NCBI RefSeq assembly: GCF_020535565.1
Contig: NZ_CP084758.1
Coordinates: 337,501-401,500, forward strand
Reading direction: 5' to 3'
DNA: 64,000 bases
Source: Shinella sp. XGS7
GTDB taxonomy: Bacteria > Pseudomonadota > Gammaproteobacteria > Burkholderiales > Burkholderiaceae_C
Positions 28,211 to 37,845 of this stretch are shown here, piece after piece (the first letter of the stretch is position 1; the number at the start of each line of letters is the position of its first letter). Under the pieces are notes generated by a model. That model was not told where the DNA came from and ran no database searches. It saw nothing but the letters and a program-made list of their open reading frames with translations. Position numbers and translations under genes: made by a program.

Positions 28211-29455
28211 ATGCAAAGCACAAGCCTTTCCCTGCTGCTCAGCGCCATGCTGCTACCCATGGCCCTGCTGCTGGGCCTGCTGGCGGCCAGCCATGCCCGC
28301 GAGCGTCACTGGAGCTGGCTGGCCGCAGGCATGGGCCTGTGGAGCCTGCGCGGCCTGCTGGCCGCCTGGCCGGACCTGCCCCATCTGGCCGCGCTGCAGC
28401 TGACCCTGCTGCCCTGGGCGGCGGGCGGCCTGATGCTTTATCTGCTGCGCAGCATGGGTGCCCAGCCGAGCTGGCTGCAGCTGGGCCTGCTGATCCAGGC
28501 CCTGGCCCTGCCGCTGAGCCTGTGGCTGCTGCCCGAGCAGGGGGCCGTGCTGAGCCAGGGCTGGAGCCTGCTGCTGATGCTGGAGACGGCGGCGGTCCTG
28601 CTGCTGCGCCTGCGCAACCCGGGCCTGCTGCTGGGTGACGGCCCGGCGCCGGCCCTGCTGGTGGGCGCGGCCCTGGCTCTGCTGGCCGAGCTGGGCCCCT
28701 GGCCGGTGCTGCCCTATGCGCTGCCGCTGCTGGGCCTCGCCCTGGGCCTGCAGCTGATACTGGGCTTCTCCCGCGCCCGCGACGAAGCCGAGCGCCGCCA
28801 GCTGGAGCTGGAGCAGCATGTGCAATCCAAGGTGAGCGAGATCGAGCGCAACTACAGCGAGCTGGCCGAGCAGAAGCTGGAGCAGGTGACCGAGCGCGAG
28901 CGCAAGCGCATTGCCGCCGACCTGCACGATGACCTGGGCGCCAAGCTGCTGACCATCGTGCACACCAGCGAGTCCGACCGCATTTCCACCCTGGCCCGCG
29001 AGGCCCTGGAGGAGATGCGCCTGTCGGTGCGCGGCCTGACCGGCAAGCCGGTGCAGCTGCTGGACGCCCTGGGCGACTGGCGGGCCGAGGTGGTCTCGCG
29101 CCTGGGCCAGGCCAATATCCTGGCCGAGTGGAAGGCGCCGGCCGAGGATGTGGTCCACACCCTGCCCGCGCGCGCCTATGTGCAGACCACGCGCATCCTG
29201 CGCGAGGCGGTGAGCAATATCATCAAGCACAGCGGCGCCACGCACTGCATCGTCAGCTGCACCGTGCAGGAGGGCGACTTCCTGGTGGTGATCCAGGACA
29301 ATGGCCAGGGCATTTCCTCCGAGCTGGATGGCCGCCTGGACAAGGGCCATGGCATGGCCAGCATGAAGTCGCGGGCCAAGCAGATGCATGGCCAGTGCCT
29401 GGTGGAGTCCGGCCCCGGCTGGGGAACCGTGATCCGCCTCACGATTCCCCTGTGA
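28211..29455 (+). CDS. NarX-type (HisKA_3) sensor histidine kinase
   Basis: Sensor of 414 residues. The first 190 residues form about six or seven hydrophobic helices rich in Leu and Trp, so the sensing part is buried in the membrane. A coiled linker (195-230) leads to the dimerisation helix with phospho-His in RKRIAADLHDDLGAKLL, and to an ATPase domain with ILREAVSNIIKHSGATH (N box), VIQDNGQGI and KGHGMASMKSRA. The start at 28211 follows from the hydrophobic N terminus. It is paired with the NarL-type regulator 111 bp downstream. The signal is unknown. Confidence 0.9.
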   Translation: MQSTSLSLLLSAMLLPMALLLGLLAASHARERHWSWLAAGMGLWSLRGLLAAWPDLPHLAALQLTLLPWAAGGLMLYLLRSMGAQPSWLQLGLLIQALALPLSLWLLPEQGAVLSQGWSLLLMLETAAVLLLRLRNPGLLLGDGPAPALLVGAALALLAELGPWPVLPYALPLLGLALGLQLILGFSRARDEAERRQLELEQHVQSKVSEIERNYSELAEQKLEQVTERERKRIAADLHDDLGAKLLTIVHTSESDRISTLAREALEEMRLSVRGLTGKPVQLLDALGDWRAEVVSRLGQANILAEWKAPAEDVVHTLPARAYVQTTRILREAVSNIIKHSGATHCIVSCTVQEGDFLVVIQDNGQGISSELDGRLDKGHGMASMKSRAKQMHGQCLVESGPGWGTVIRLTIPL

Positions 29456-29566
29456 TTGAGACCGGGGCCGGCTGCAGAGATTGGCAAGCCGGCCGATAAG
29501 CGCTAAGTTGACCTCAATGGACCGGGCCGCCCCGCGGCTCGCCTAGGGAAGAAAGAACCCAGACCC

Positions 29567-30220
29567 ATGAACCACATCCTGCTGCTCGAAGACATTCCGG
29601 AGATCCGTGCCTGGCTCAAGGCCCTGGTCAAGCAGATCTTTGCCAATGCCCAGATCACCGAATGCTCGCGCGTCCAGGACGCGATCCGCCAGGTGCAGAG
29701 CCAGCGCTTCACCCTGGCCCTGCTGGATCTGGGTCTGCCGGACGGCTCGGGCGTGGAGGTGGTGAGCGCGCTGCGCGAGCATCAGCCCGAGGTGCAATCG
29801 GTGATCGTGACCATCCACGACGATGACGAGCACCTCTTCCCCGCCCTGCAGGCCGGCGCCTTCGGCTATCTGCTCAAGGAGCAGTCGCGCGAGCTGCTGG
29901 TGGAGCAGCTGCAGCGCATCAGCCAGGGCGAGCCGCCGCTCTCGCCCTCCATCGCCCGCAAAGTGATCGCCTATTTCGCGGCCCAGAACCGACCCCAGGC
30001 CAATGCCCTGCTGCACGAGGTCTCGCTCACCGACCGCGAGACCGAGGTGCTGCTGCGCGTGGCCAAGGGCTTCACCCTGCCCGAAATCGGCGTGCAGCTG
30101 GGTCTCTCGCGCCACACCATTGCCGACTATGTGAAGCAGATCTACCGCAAGCTCAATGTGAGCTCGCGCGCCGAGGCCGCGCTGGAAGCGCAGCGCCTGG
30201 GCCTCTTCGGCAGGAACTGA
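29567..30220 (+). CDS. NarL/FixJ-type response regulator
   Basis: Cytoplasmic regulator of 217 residues. The receiver has LLEDIPE and phospho-Asp54 in LALLDLGLPDGSG, with the conserved Thr and Lys switch positions in VTIHDDDEH and YLLKEQS. The C-terminal LuxR-type helix-turn-helix is intact: LTDRETEVLLRVAKGFTLPE then LSRHTIADYVKQIYRKL. It is the partner of the kinase just upstream. The targets are unknown. Confidence 0.92.
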   Translation: MNHILLLEDIPEIRAWLKALVKQIFANAQITECSRVQDAIRQVQSQRFTLALLDLGLPDGSGVEVVSALREHQPEVQSVIVTIHDDDEHLFPALQAGAFGYLLKEQSRELLVEQLQRISQGEPPLSPSIARKVIAYFAAQNRPQANALLHEVSLTDRETEVLLRVAKGFTLPEIGVQLGLSRHTIADYVKQIYRKLNVSSRAEAALEAQRLGLFGRN

Positions 30221-30237
30221 ACCGGGCCCGCCGGGCA

Positions 30238-30264
30238 CGGTGGCGCGTTCGACACGCGCCACCG
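30238..30264. repeat. Perfect 10-bp inverted repeat after response regulator
   Basis: CGGTGGCGCG and CGCGCCACCG flank a 7-nt loop and are followed by CAAAAA. It looks like a transcript-end hairpin, but the downstream run is A, not T, so on the plus strand it is at best a weak terminator. Confidence 0.5.
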
Positions 30265-30307
30265 CAAAAACACTGGACGAATATCCAGCCGACCTGCGCC
30301 AAACGCG

Positions 30308-30313
30308 GATAAT
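30308..30313 (+). promoter_or_regulatory. -10 hexamer GATAAT near ruvA start
   Basis: GATAAT lies 8 nt before the ruvA ATG at 30322. Confidence 0.35.
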
Positions 30314-30321
30314 CCGCGCTC

Positions 30322-30887
30322 ATGATCGGCAAGCTCAGCGGCGTCATCGCGGAAAAGTCGCCCCCGCAGGTTCTCATCGATGTGCAAGGCGTCGGCTACG
30401 AGCTCGACGTGCCCATGAGCACCTTCTACAACCTGCCCGCCCTGGGCGAGCGCACCAGCCTGCTGACGCATCTGAGCATCCGCGAGGATGCTCACGTGCT
30501 CTTCGGCTTCCTCACCGCCGAAGAGCGCAACACCTTCCGCCAGCTGATCAAGATCAGCGGCGTGGGCCCCAAGATGGCCCTGTCCCTGCTCTCCGGCCTT
30601 TCGGTGGCCGAGCTGTCCCAGGCCGTCTCCAAGCAGGAGAGCGGGCGCCTGGTCAAGGTGCCCGGCATCGGCAAGAAGACGGCCGAGCGCCTGCTGCTGG
30701 AGCTCAAGGGCAAGCTGGGGCCGGACCTGAGCCAGCCCGTCAGCGTGGCCAACGATGCCCAGGCCGACATCCTGCAAGCCCTGATCGCCCTGGGCTATAG
30801 CGAGAAGGAGGCCGGCGCGGCGCTCAAGGCCCTGCCGCCCGAGGTGGGCGTGAGTGAGGGCATCAAGCTGGCCATGAAGAAGCTGTC

Positions 30888-30891
<4 letters not shown>
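30322..30891 (+). CDS. ruvA: Holliday junction branch-migration protein RuvA
   Basis: Cytoplasmic tetrameric junction-binding protein of 189 residues that recruits RuvB. The N-terminal OB domain has [12 protein letters not shown] and [13 protein letters not shown]-like text, read as [14 protein letters not shown]. The helix-hairpin-helix motifs are [14 protein letters not shown] and [17 protein letters not shown], and the C-terminal RuvB-contact domain is [18 protein letters not shown]. The length is normal. It overlaps ruvB by 4 bp. RuvC is not adjacent. Unlike ruvB, its codon use is uniform throughout. Confidence 0.98.
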
Positions 30892-31949
<1,058 letters not shown>

Positions 31950-32005
31950 CGCCTCGTCGGGCGCTCACACTCGGCGGCTAGCGCCAAGCGTCGAACGAGC
32001 AAAGA

Positions 32006-32029
32006 AAAGGCGCCCCGCGGGGCGCCTTT
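32006..32029. terminator. Bidirectional terminator between ruvB and porin
   Basis: Perfect palindrome of 24 bp (AAAGGCGCCCCG and its complement) with A on the left and TTTC on the right. It serves the convergent ruvB and porin genes. Confidence 0.88.
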
Positions 32030-32048
32030 CTCACGTCTGATCCGGAGA

Positions 32049-32987
32049 TCAGAAGTTGTGGCGAATGCCAGCAGCCAGGGAGTTGAAATCCTTGGTGTTC
32101 AGCTTGGCGTTCACGTCGGTGTAGTACGCGTACACCTTGGTGCGCTTGCTCAGGTTGTAGTTGTAGCCCAGGGTGAACTGGGTGGTCTTGCCTTGAGGAG
32201 CGAAGTCGCCACGGCCTTGAGTGGCGCCAAAGTTGGCGTGGAACTCAGACTGACCCAGGGTGTACATGCCCGACACGCGATAGACGTTGCGATTCTGAGC
32301 ACCGTCATCGGCACGCTGGTAGTAGCCGCCAAAGGTGAAGGCGCCCAACTCGTACAGGCCGCGCACGGCGAACTGCGAGCGGTCGCCTTCCTTGCTGAAG
32401 CCAGCGCCCAGGTGCAGGGGACCACCGACGTAGTTGGCAGCCAGGTCGTACAGCTTCTTCTGGACAGAGCCGTCGTCGTTCTTGGTGCCTTCACCGGCCG
32501 ACACGGAAGCGCTGGCGCTGAAACCGTTGTAGCTGGGGGTGAAGTAGCCGATCTTGTTGCTGGAACGGTAGGTGGCGAACGAGTACAGGCGATCGCTGGA
32601 CGAACCGGTGTCGTGGTTGTGCATGCTGACATAGTCAGCGGTGGCGAAGTAGGACTCGGGGGTGAAGTTACCCAGACGCACGGCACCGAAGGAACCGGCC
32701 AGCTGCACCCATGCCTCACGGCCCCAGAAGGTGGCGGCGGCACGGCCGTCGTCGGAGTTCAGGCCGCTTTCCAGGTTGAACGAAGCCTTCAGGCCGCCAC
32801 CCAGGTCTTCAGCGCCCTTCAGGCCGAAACGCGAGCTGTTGTTGGCCACGACCACCTTGCGGTCGCCGGTGCCGTCCTTCTGGCTTTCAACGGTGGTGTT
32901 GATGCGGCCGTACAGGGTCACGGAGCTTTGGGCGAAAGCCGAAGCGGAGATAGCGGCCAGGGCGGCCACGAGAGCAATCTTTTTCAT
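32049..32987 (-). CDS. Gram-negative (beta-type) general porin
   Basis: Outer-membrane trimeric porin of 312 residues. The signal peptide KKIALVAALAAISASAFAQ ends before SSVTLYGRINT, the typical first strand of Burkholderiales porins. Alternating aromatic and glycine beta strands run throughout, and the protein ends in LAAGIRHNF with the C-terminal Phe needed for outer-membrane insertion. Tandem ATGs exist; the second (32987) has better spacing from AAAGG. Codon use is less GC-extreme than that of its neighbours, as expected for a highly expressed gene. Confidence 0.95.
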   Translation of the reverse strand: MKKIALVAALAAISASAFAQSSVTLYGRINTTVESQKDGTGDRKVVVANNSSRFGLKGAEDLGGGLKASFNLESGLNSDDGRAAATFWGREAWVQLAGSFGAVRLGNFTPESYFATADYVSMHNHDTGSSSDRLYSFATYRSSNKIGYFTPSYNGFSASASVSAGEGTKNDDGSVQKKLYDLAANYVGGPLHLGAGFSKEGDRSQFAVRGLYELGAFTFGGYYQRADDGAQNRNVYRVSGMYTLGQSEFHANFGATQGRGDFAPQGKTTQFTLGYNYNLSKRTKVYAYYTDVNAKLNTKDFNSLAAGIRHNF

Positions 32988-33179
32988 CATCTGCCTTTGA
33001 GAGTTGAAGGGAGAACAGCCTTGTCAGGCCGGTCTTATTCGCTGATGTGGGCGCAGTATAGAAGTCCTAGGGTTAGACCGAATGCAGAGCGACGCTATTT
33101 CGCAACAGTGCCGTGGTAAAGACGAAACCGTGCAAATCGGCACTTGCGGCCCACACGGAAACCGCGGCCGAGCCTTCGC

Positions 33180-33826
33180 TCAGGCCGCGTGTTCGTCCAG
33201 GCTCAGGCCGTCCAGATGCAGATCATCATTCCAGCCCACCACGCTCAGCCCCGCCGGGGTGTAGAGCAGGCGGTTAATGCTGGCATTGCCCAGGGTCCAG
33301 CTGCGCGGGGCCTCCAGGGCCAGACGCCGGCCGGCCCGGTAGAGGCAGTCCATCACCCCGCCGTGCGCTACCACCAGCAGGGTCTGGCCGGGGTGGGCCT
33401 GGGCCAGGCGCTCCACTGTGCCCACGGCCCGGGCATAGAAATCTCGCAGGCGTTCCCCGCCCTCGGCGCCAAAGTCCGGATCGCGGCGCTTCCAGCGCAG
33501 GGCCTGCTCGGGCCAGCGGCTCTCGATCTCGCTCCAGCTCAGGCCCTCGAAACAGCCAAAGCCGCGCTCGCGCAGACCCGCGTCCTCCTGCACCGGCAGC
33601 CCCACCCGCTCGGCCACGGCCGCCGCCGTCTGGCGGGCGCGCCCCAGGTCGCTGGCATAGATGGCGTCCAGGGGCTCGCCGGCCAGGGCCTGGGCCAGGC
33701 GCTGGGCCTGGGCCAGACCCAGGGGCTCAGAGGAATGTCCAGATGCCCCTGGATGCGGCTCTCGCGGTTCCAGGCGGTCTCGCCATGGCGCACGGCCAGC
33801 AGCGTGGTGACGCTGTCCAGGCCCAT
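33180..33826 (-). pseudogene. Histidine phosphatase (phosphoglycerate-mutase-like), frameshifted
   Basis: Two frames together encode one histidine phosphatase of about 215 residues. The first, from ATG 33826, gives LLAVRHGETAWNRESRIQGH with the catalytic His, then LDIPLSP. The second, entered after a C4 run at 33722-33725, gives GLAQAQRLAQALAG, ASDLGRARQTAAAVAERVGL, RERGFGCFEGLSW and the second catalytic His in LLVVAHGGVMDCLYR. One extra C in that run restores the full protein. This is either a real inactivating deletion or a homopolymer base error. The start overlaps the stop of the DUF1840 gene (TGATG), so the two form an operon. Confidence 0.85.
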
Positions 33827-34146
33827 CAGACGCCCCAGACCAGGTCGTGTCCGCCGCGCAGCGCGCTGCGCATCAGCTCCAGCAAGGGCCAGGCGCGCTG
33901 GCGCAGGCTCACTCCCTGGCGGCGCGGGATGGGTTCGCCGGCCGCCTCGGCCTCGGCCTGCTGACGGGCAAAGGCGGCCTCGTCCTCGGCCACGGCCTGC
34001 TCCAGGCTGGAAATGGCCTCGGCCAGCTGGGCCTGGGTGACGATGCCCTGGGAGGCGGGCTCGCGGCCCATCAGGCGCAGCACCTGCTCGCCGTGCGCCG
34101 CCAGCATGATGACGTCGGCGCTGTCCTTGGACTTGAATCGGTACAT
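33826..34146 (-). CDS. DUF1840-family protein
   Basis: Small cytoplasmic protein of 106 residues matching DUF1840 as I know it from Burkholderiales: MYRFKSKDSADVIMLAAHGE at the start, LRLMGREPASQGI, and VSLRQRAWPLLELMRSA near the end. The central part is Ala/Glu-rich and helical. The function is unknown. It has a proper GGAGACC-type ribosome site and overlaps the phosphatase gene downstream. Confidence 0.88.
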   Translation of the reverse strand: MYRFKSKDSADVIMLAAHGEQVLRLMGREPASQGIVTQAQLAEAISSLEQAVAEDEAAFARQQAEAEAAGEPIPRRQGVSLRQRAWPLLELMRSALRGGHDLVWGV

Positions 34147-34226
34147 CGGGTCTCCTGCGTGCTTGTTCCGCGTGCGCGGCTATTGTGCCGGGCGCACAGG
34201 CACAGGGAGCCGCAGGCGACCGGAGC

Positions 34227-36355
34227 TCAGGCGGCCTTGCCGCGCACCAGACGCACCGGCGGCACGGCCGGCCGGGGCGGGGGCAGCTGGGGCTGCCAGA
34301 CCTTATCCTCGAAGGCGCGTGTCTCCAGGGCCGGGGCGAAGAGAAAGCCCTGGTACTCATGACAGCCGGCCCGGGCCAGGAAATCGCGCTGGGCCTCGGT
34401 TTCCACGCCCTCCGCGATCACCAGCAGGCGCAGGGCGCGGCCCATCTGGATCACGGCATTGACGATGCCGGCATCGCTCTCGTCCGTGGGCAGGCCCTGG
34501 ATGAAGCTGCGGTCGATCTTGAGGCGCTGGATGGGGAAGCGCTTGAGATAGCCCAGGCTCGAGTAGCCGGTGCCGAAATCGTCGATGGACATGCACACGC
34601 CCAGCTCGGCCAGGGCCTGCAGGCGCAGCAAGGCCTCCTCGGCGTCGCGCAGCAGGATGGACTCGGTCAGCTCCAGCTCCAGCAGAGAGGGGGCAGGCCG
34701 GCGGCCTTGAGCGCCTGGGACACGCTGTCCACAAACTGGCTCTGCTGGAACTGCAGGGCCGAAACGTTCACCGCCACCTGCATGCGCCGGCCCTGGCGCA
34801 ACCATTCGGCCGCCTGATTCACGGCCTGGCGCAGCACCCAGTCGCCGATGGCGACGATGAAGCCGCTCTCCTCGGCCACGGGCACGAACTCCGAGGGCGC
34901 GATCTCGCCGCGCAGCGGGTCGCGCCAGCGCAGCAGGGCCTCGGCGCCGATCACCCGGCCGCTGCCCAAGTCCACCTGGGGCTGGTAGTGCAAGCGGAAC
35001 TGACCTTCCTGCAGGGCCTGACGCATGGCGTGGTCCAGGCGCATGCGCGAGAGCAGGTCCACATCCTTGCGCGGCTGATGGAAGCGGAAGGCGCCGCGCC
35101 CGCTCTCCTTGACCCAGTGCATGGCACGCTCGGCGCTGGCCATCAGCTCGTCGGCCCCCGCGCCATCGCTAGGGAAGAGCGCAATGCCCACCGAGCAGGT
35201 CACGGTGAAGCTCAGGGTGTCGAAGCTGAAGGGCCGGGCCATGGCCTCCTGCACCCGGCGCGCCGCATGCTCGGCCCCGCGGGCATCGGCCTGGTGGATC
35301 AGCAGGGAGAACTCGTCGCCGCCCAGCCGGGCCACGGTGTCCACCTCGCGCAGGCACTCGCGCAGGCGCTGGGCCACCTCCTTGAGCACCCGGTCGCCAT
35401 AGGAATGGCCCAGGGTGTCGTTGATCTGCTTGAAGCGGTCCAGGTCCACATTCAGCAGGGCAAAGCCGGCGGCTTCGCGGCGCGCGATGGCCTGGGCATA
35501 GTCGATGCGCTCGGCCAGGGCCCGGCGGTTGGGCAGGCCGGTGAGCATATCGGTGTGCGAGAGCTCCTCGATGCGCTGGCTGGCCGCCAGCTTCTCGCTG
35601 AGGTCGCGGAAAGAATAGACTCGGCCGATGGGGCGGCCCCGGCTCCACTGCGGCAGGGAAACGCGCTCCAGCACCCGGCCATCCAGCAGCTTGATGATGT
35701 CGCTGGTCTGCAGCAGGGGCGCTTCCTGGATGGCGGCCAGACGCATGGCATAGGCCGCGCCGTCCACCACGCTGCGGCGCATCCAGGCCTGCACGGCCTC
35801 GTCATTGCGCTCCAGCAGCAGGTCCTCGGGCAGGCCCCAGAGCGAGGCAAAGCGCTGGTTGAAGCTGCGCATGCGGCCGGCAAGGTCCGAAACCAGGATG
35901 CCATCGGCGGTGGACTCCAGCGTGGCCTTGAGCTCGGCCAGCAGGGATTCGCGCTCCTCGTCGTGCTGACGCTGGCGACTCTGGTCCCGCATGGAGACCA
36001 GCCAGATACCGTCACCCTCGGCCAGGGCCACATGACTGATGCGCCGGGCCACCCAGAGCATCTGGCCGTCGGCACGGCGCAGCATGGTGTCGGTGTACAG
36101 GCCTTCGCGCGAACCGGCGGCGGCCTCCATCCAGAACAGCGCGTCCTCGGCCGTGCTGGCCAGGGACTCCATGCTGGCGCCGATCAGGCGTTCGGCCTCC
36201 AGGCCCAGCATCTGCGTGGCCGCGCCATTGACGGCCAGCACGCACAAGGTACGTGCATCCACCAGCCAGACCGCTTCCTGCAGACCGTCGATCAGGGTCT
36301 GGTGGCGGTGGGCAATCGGCGGGTGAGCGGTACTGCTGGGCTGGGCGGGCTTCAC
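34227..36355 (-). pseudogene. PAS-PAS-GGDEF-EAL c-di-GMP protein, frameshifted in EAL domain
   Basis: Starting at ATG 36355, residues 1-250 form two PAS-type sensor domains. They are followed by a GGDEF domain (LTGLPNRRALAERID, active site RLGGDEFSLLIH, with GGDEF intact) and an EAL domain (RLHYQPQVDLGSGRVIGAEA, LLRWRDP, VNVSALQF). After a C5 run at 34689-34693 the frame is lost. The remaining EAL part lies in another frame: LELELTESILLRDAEEALLR, MSIDDFGTGYSSLGYLKRFP, LKIDRSFI, AEGVET. Adding one C restores a protein of about 709 residues with a complete EAL site. As written, the second half of the phosphodiesterase domain is cut off. It overlaps the HD-GYP gene by 4 bp. Confidence 0.88.
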
Positions 36356-37632
36356 GCCGCCATCTCCCCGAGCGGCGCAGCGGCGCTCTCGAAGAAATAG
36401 GCCACCCGGGTGCGCGGACTCAGATAGTCCAGGGCCGCGCGCGGCAGCAGGCTGGGCTTGAGGCTGCGGCGAATGCCCAGATCGGGGTGGTCTTCCAGAT
36501 TCAGGATCAGGGCCTCCTCGCGGGGCACCTTGGCATCGTGCACCATCACGCGCGGCTTGAGCGGGCGCGAGGAGTTGACCGCCACCACCAGGGCATAGCG
36601 GTCATCGGTGAGCTGCACCGCAGAGCCCGGCGGGTAGACGCCCATCATGCGGATGAAGGCATTCAGCATGGTGGCGTCGAAGCGGTTGCGCCCCTGGGCA
36701 AACATCAGGGACAGGGCCTCGTGCGGCGTCATGGACTTGGAGGCCAGCAGGGGGTTGCACAGGCCGTCAAAGCGATTGACCAGGGCCACGATGCGCGAGG
36801 CCGCACTCATGCGGTCCACATTGATGCGCTGGGGGAAGCCGCTGCCATCTGCGTTCTCGTGGTGCTGGGCAATCACCAGCAGGGGGCCGGGCGCCAGGCC
36901 CATGGCCTGGGCCAGGGCCACGCCCTTCTGCACATGCTGCTGGTAGGCCTGGGTCTCGGCCATGGTGAAGCTGTCGTCGCGGTTGCGCACGCGCGCGGGC
37001 AGCTCGGTCTTGCCAATGTCATGCAGCAGGGCGCCCACGCCCAGGTCCATCATCTCCTCGCGCCCCAGGCCGAAGGCCCGGCCCAGCAGCATGGAGATGA
37101 TGGCCACGTTCAGGGCATGGGCCGTGCTGCGATCCCCCGCGCCCTCGTTGAGCAGGCGGATGTTCAGATCGCCCTCGATCAGCATCTTGTCCAGCAAGGC
37201 GCCGGACAGGGCGATGGACTGGTCGCGCGAACTCTGGGGCTCGCGCGGCAGCAGCTCCATCAGCTCGCGGAAAGCGCTGGCGGCCTCGCCGTACTGACGC
37301 TCGCACAAGGCCAGCGCCTCGCGCTGGGCGGCCAGGGCGCGCTTGTGGGCCTCGCGGGCCAGCTGCTCGGGCGTGGGTTCGCCCGCCGCGGTCTCGGCCG
37401 TGGCGGCAGGTTCATTCAGCGGCGCGGCGTCCAGCTGCAGATCGCTGCGGCTGGGGCTCCAGCGCACCTGCTTGAGCCCCAGGCGGCGCAGGACCAGGAG
37501 CTGGTCTTCCGAGCTCAGCTTGAAGCTGCTGAGCGGAAAAGGATGCGACATCCAGCCCAGGTCGAGGTGGATGAACATCCCCACCTTGAGCTGTGCGACA
37601 TCGATCAAAGGATCTGAAGTTTTGTCCTTCAT
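36352..37632 (-). CDS. HD-GYP-type c-di-GMP phosphodiesterase
   Basis: Cytoplasmic protein of 426 residues. An N-terminal DUF3391-like region (VAQLKVGMFIHLDLGWMSHP) precedes the HD-GYP domain (about 170-330), with the metal motif LLHDIGKTELP and HHENADGSGFPQRI, where the canonical GYP reads GFP. The remaining HD-GYP residues (VALVNRFDGLCNP, corresponding to VADxYDALT) are partly changed, so activity is probable but not certain. ATG 37632 has TAGGA upstream; a small hairpin GCCTA-TTTTTT-TAGGC (about 37640-37659) lies in the leader. It is coupled to the GGDEF-EAL gene, giving a make-and-break pair for c-di-GMP. Confidence 0.88.
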   Translation of the reverse strand: MKDKTSDPLIDVAQLKVGMFIHLDLGWMSHPFPLSSFKLSSEDQLLVLRRLGLKQVRWSPSRSDLQLDAAPLNEPAATAETAAGEPTPEQLAREAHKRALAAQREALALCERQYGEAASAFRELMELLPREPQSSRDQSIALSGALLDKMLIEGDLNIRLLNEGAGDRSTAHALNVAIISMLLGRAFGLGREEMMDLGVGALLHDIGKTELPARVRNRDDSFTMAETQAYQQHVQKGVALAQAMGLAPGPLLVIAQHHENADGSGFPQRINVDRMSAASRIVALVNRFDGLCNPLLASKSMTPHEALSLMFAQGRNRFDATMLNAFIRMMGVYPPGSAVQLTDDRYALVVAVNSSRPLKPRVMVHDAKVPREEALILNLEDHPDLGIRRSLKPSLLPRAALDYLSPRTRVAYFFESAAAPLGEMAA

Positions 37633-37773
37633 GTAATTCCTACGCCTATTTTTTAGGCGCCCTCGGCAGCAGCATCGGCACGCCGGCTGCGCGACTTGAG
37701 GAGTAAACCAGCCCCAACACCCTGGCGCACAAGGATACAAATACTTTCACGTGCGAATTGTCACGGGATTGGC

Positions 37774-37803
37774 TTGACCTGAAATGAAGACGGCTCGTAG
37801 CAT
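37774..37803 (+). promoter_or_regulatory. Sigma-70 promoter of pcaIJF
   Basis: TTGACC (37774-37779), 18-nt spacer, TAGCAT (37798-37803). The predicted start is near 37810, so the palindromic operator just downstream would block elongation when bound. Confidence 0.5.
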
Positions 37804-37813
37804 GTTCATTTCC

Positions 37814-37843
37814 AGAACTCGAGTTCTATATAAGAACTTCGAA
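37814..37843. promoter_or_regulatory. Overlapping palindromes, probable pca operator
   Basis: A perfect 14-bp palindrome AGAACTCGAGTTCT (37814-37827) shares its right half with GTTCTATATAAGAAC (37823-37837, 5-bp arms), followed by TTCGAA. Three AGAAC/GTTCT half-sites thus lie 9-10 bp apart immediately before the pcaI ATG at 37846. The IclR regulator at 40902 is a natural candidate ligand-controlled binder. Confidence 0.5.
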
Positions 37844-37845
37844 TC

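Noticed and set aside
34988-36400. Open frame of 470 codons antisense to the GGDEF-EAL gene
   Set aside because: Shadow composition and no motif; the sense strand encodes clear PAS, GGDEF and EAL domains.
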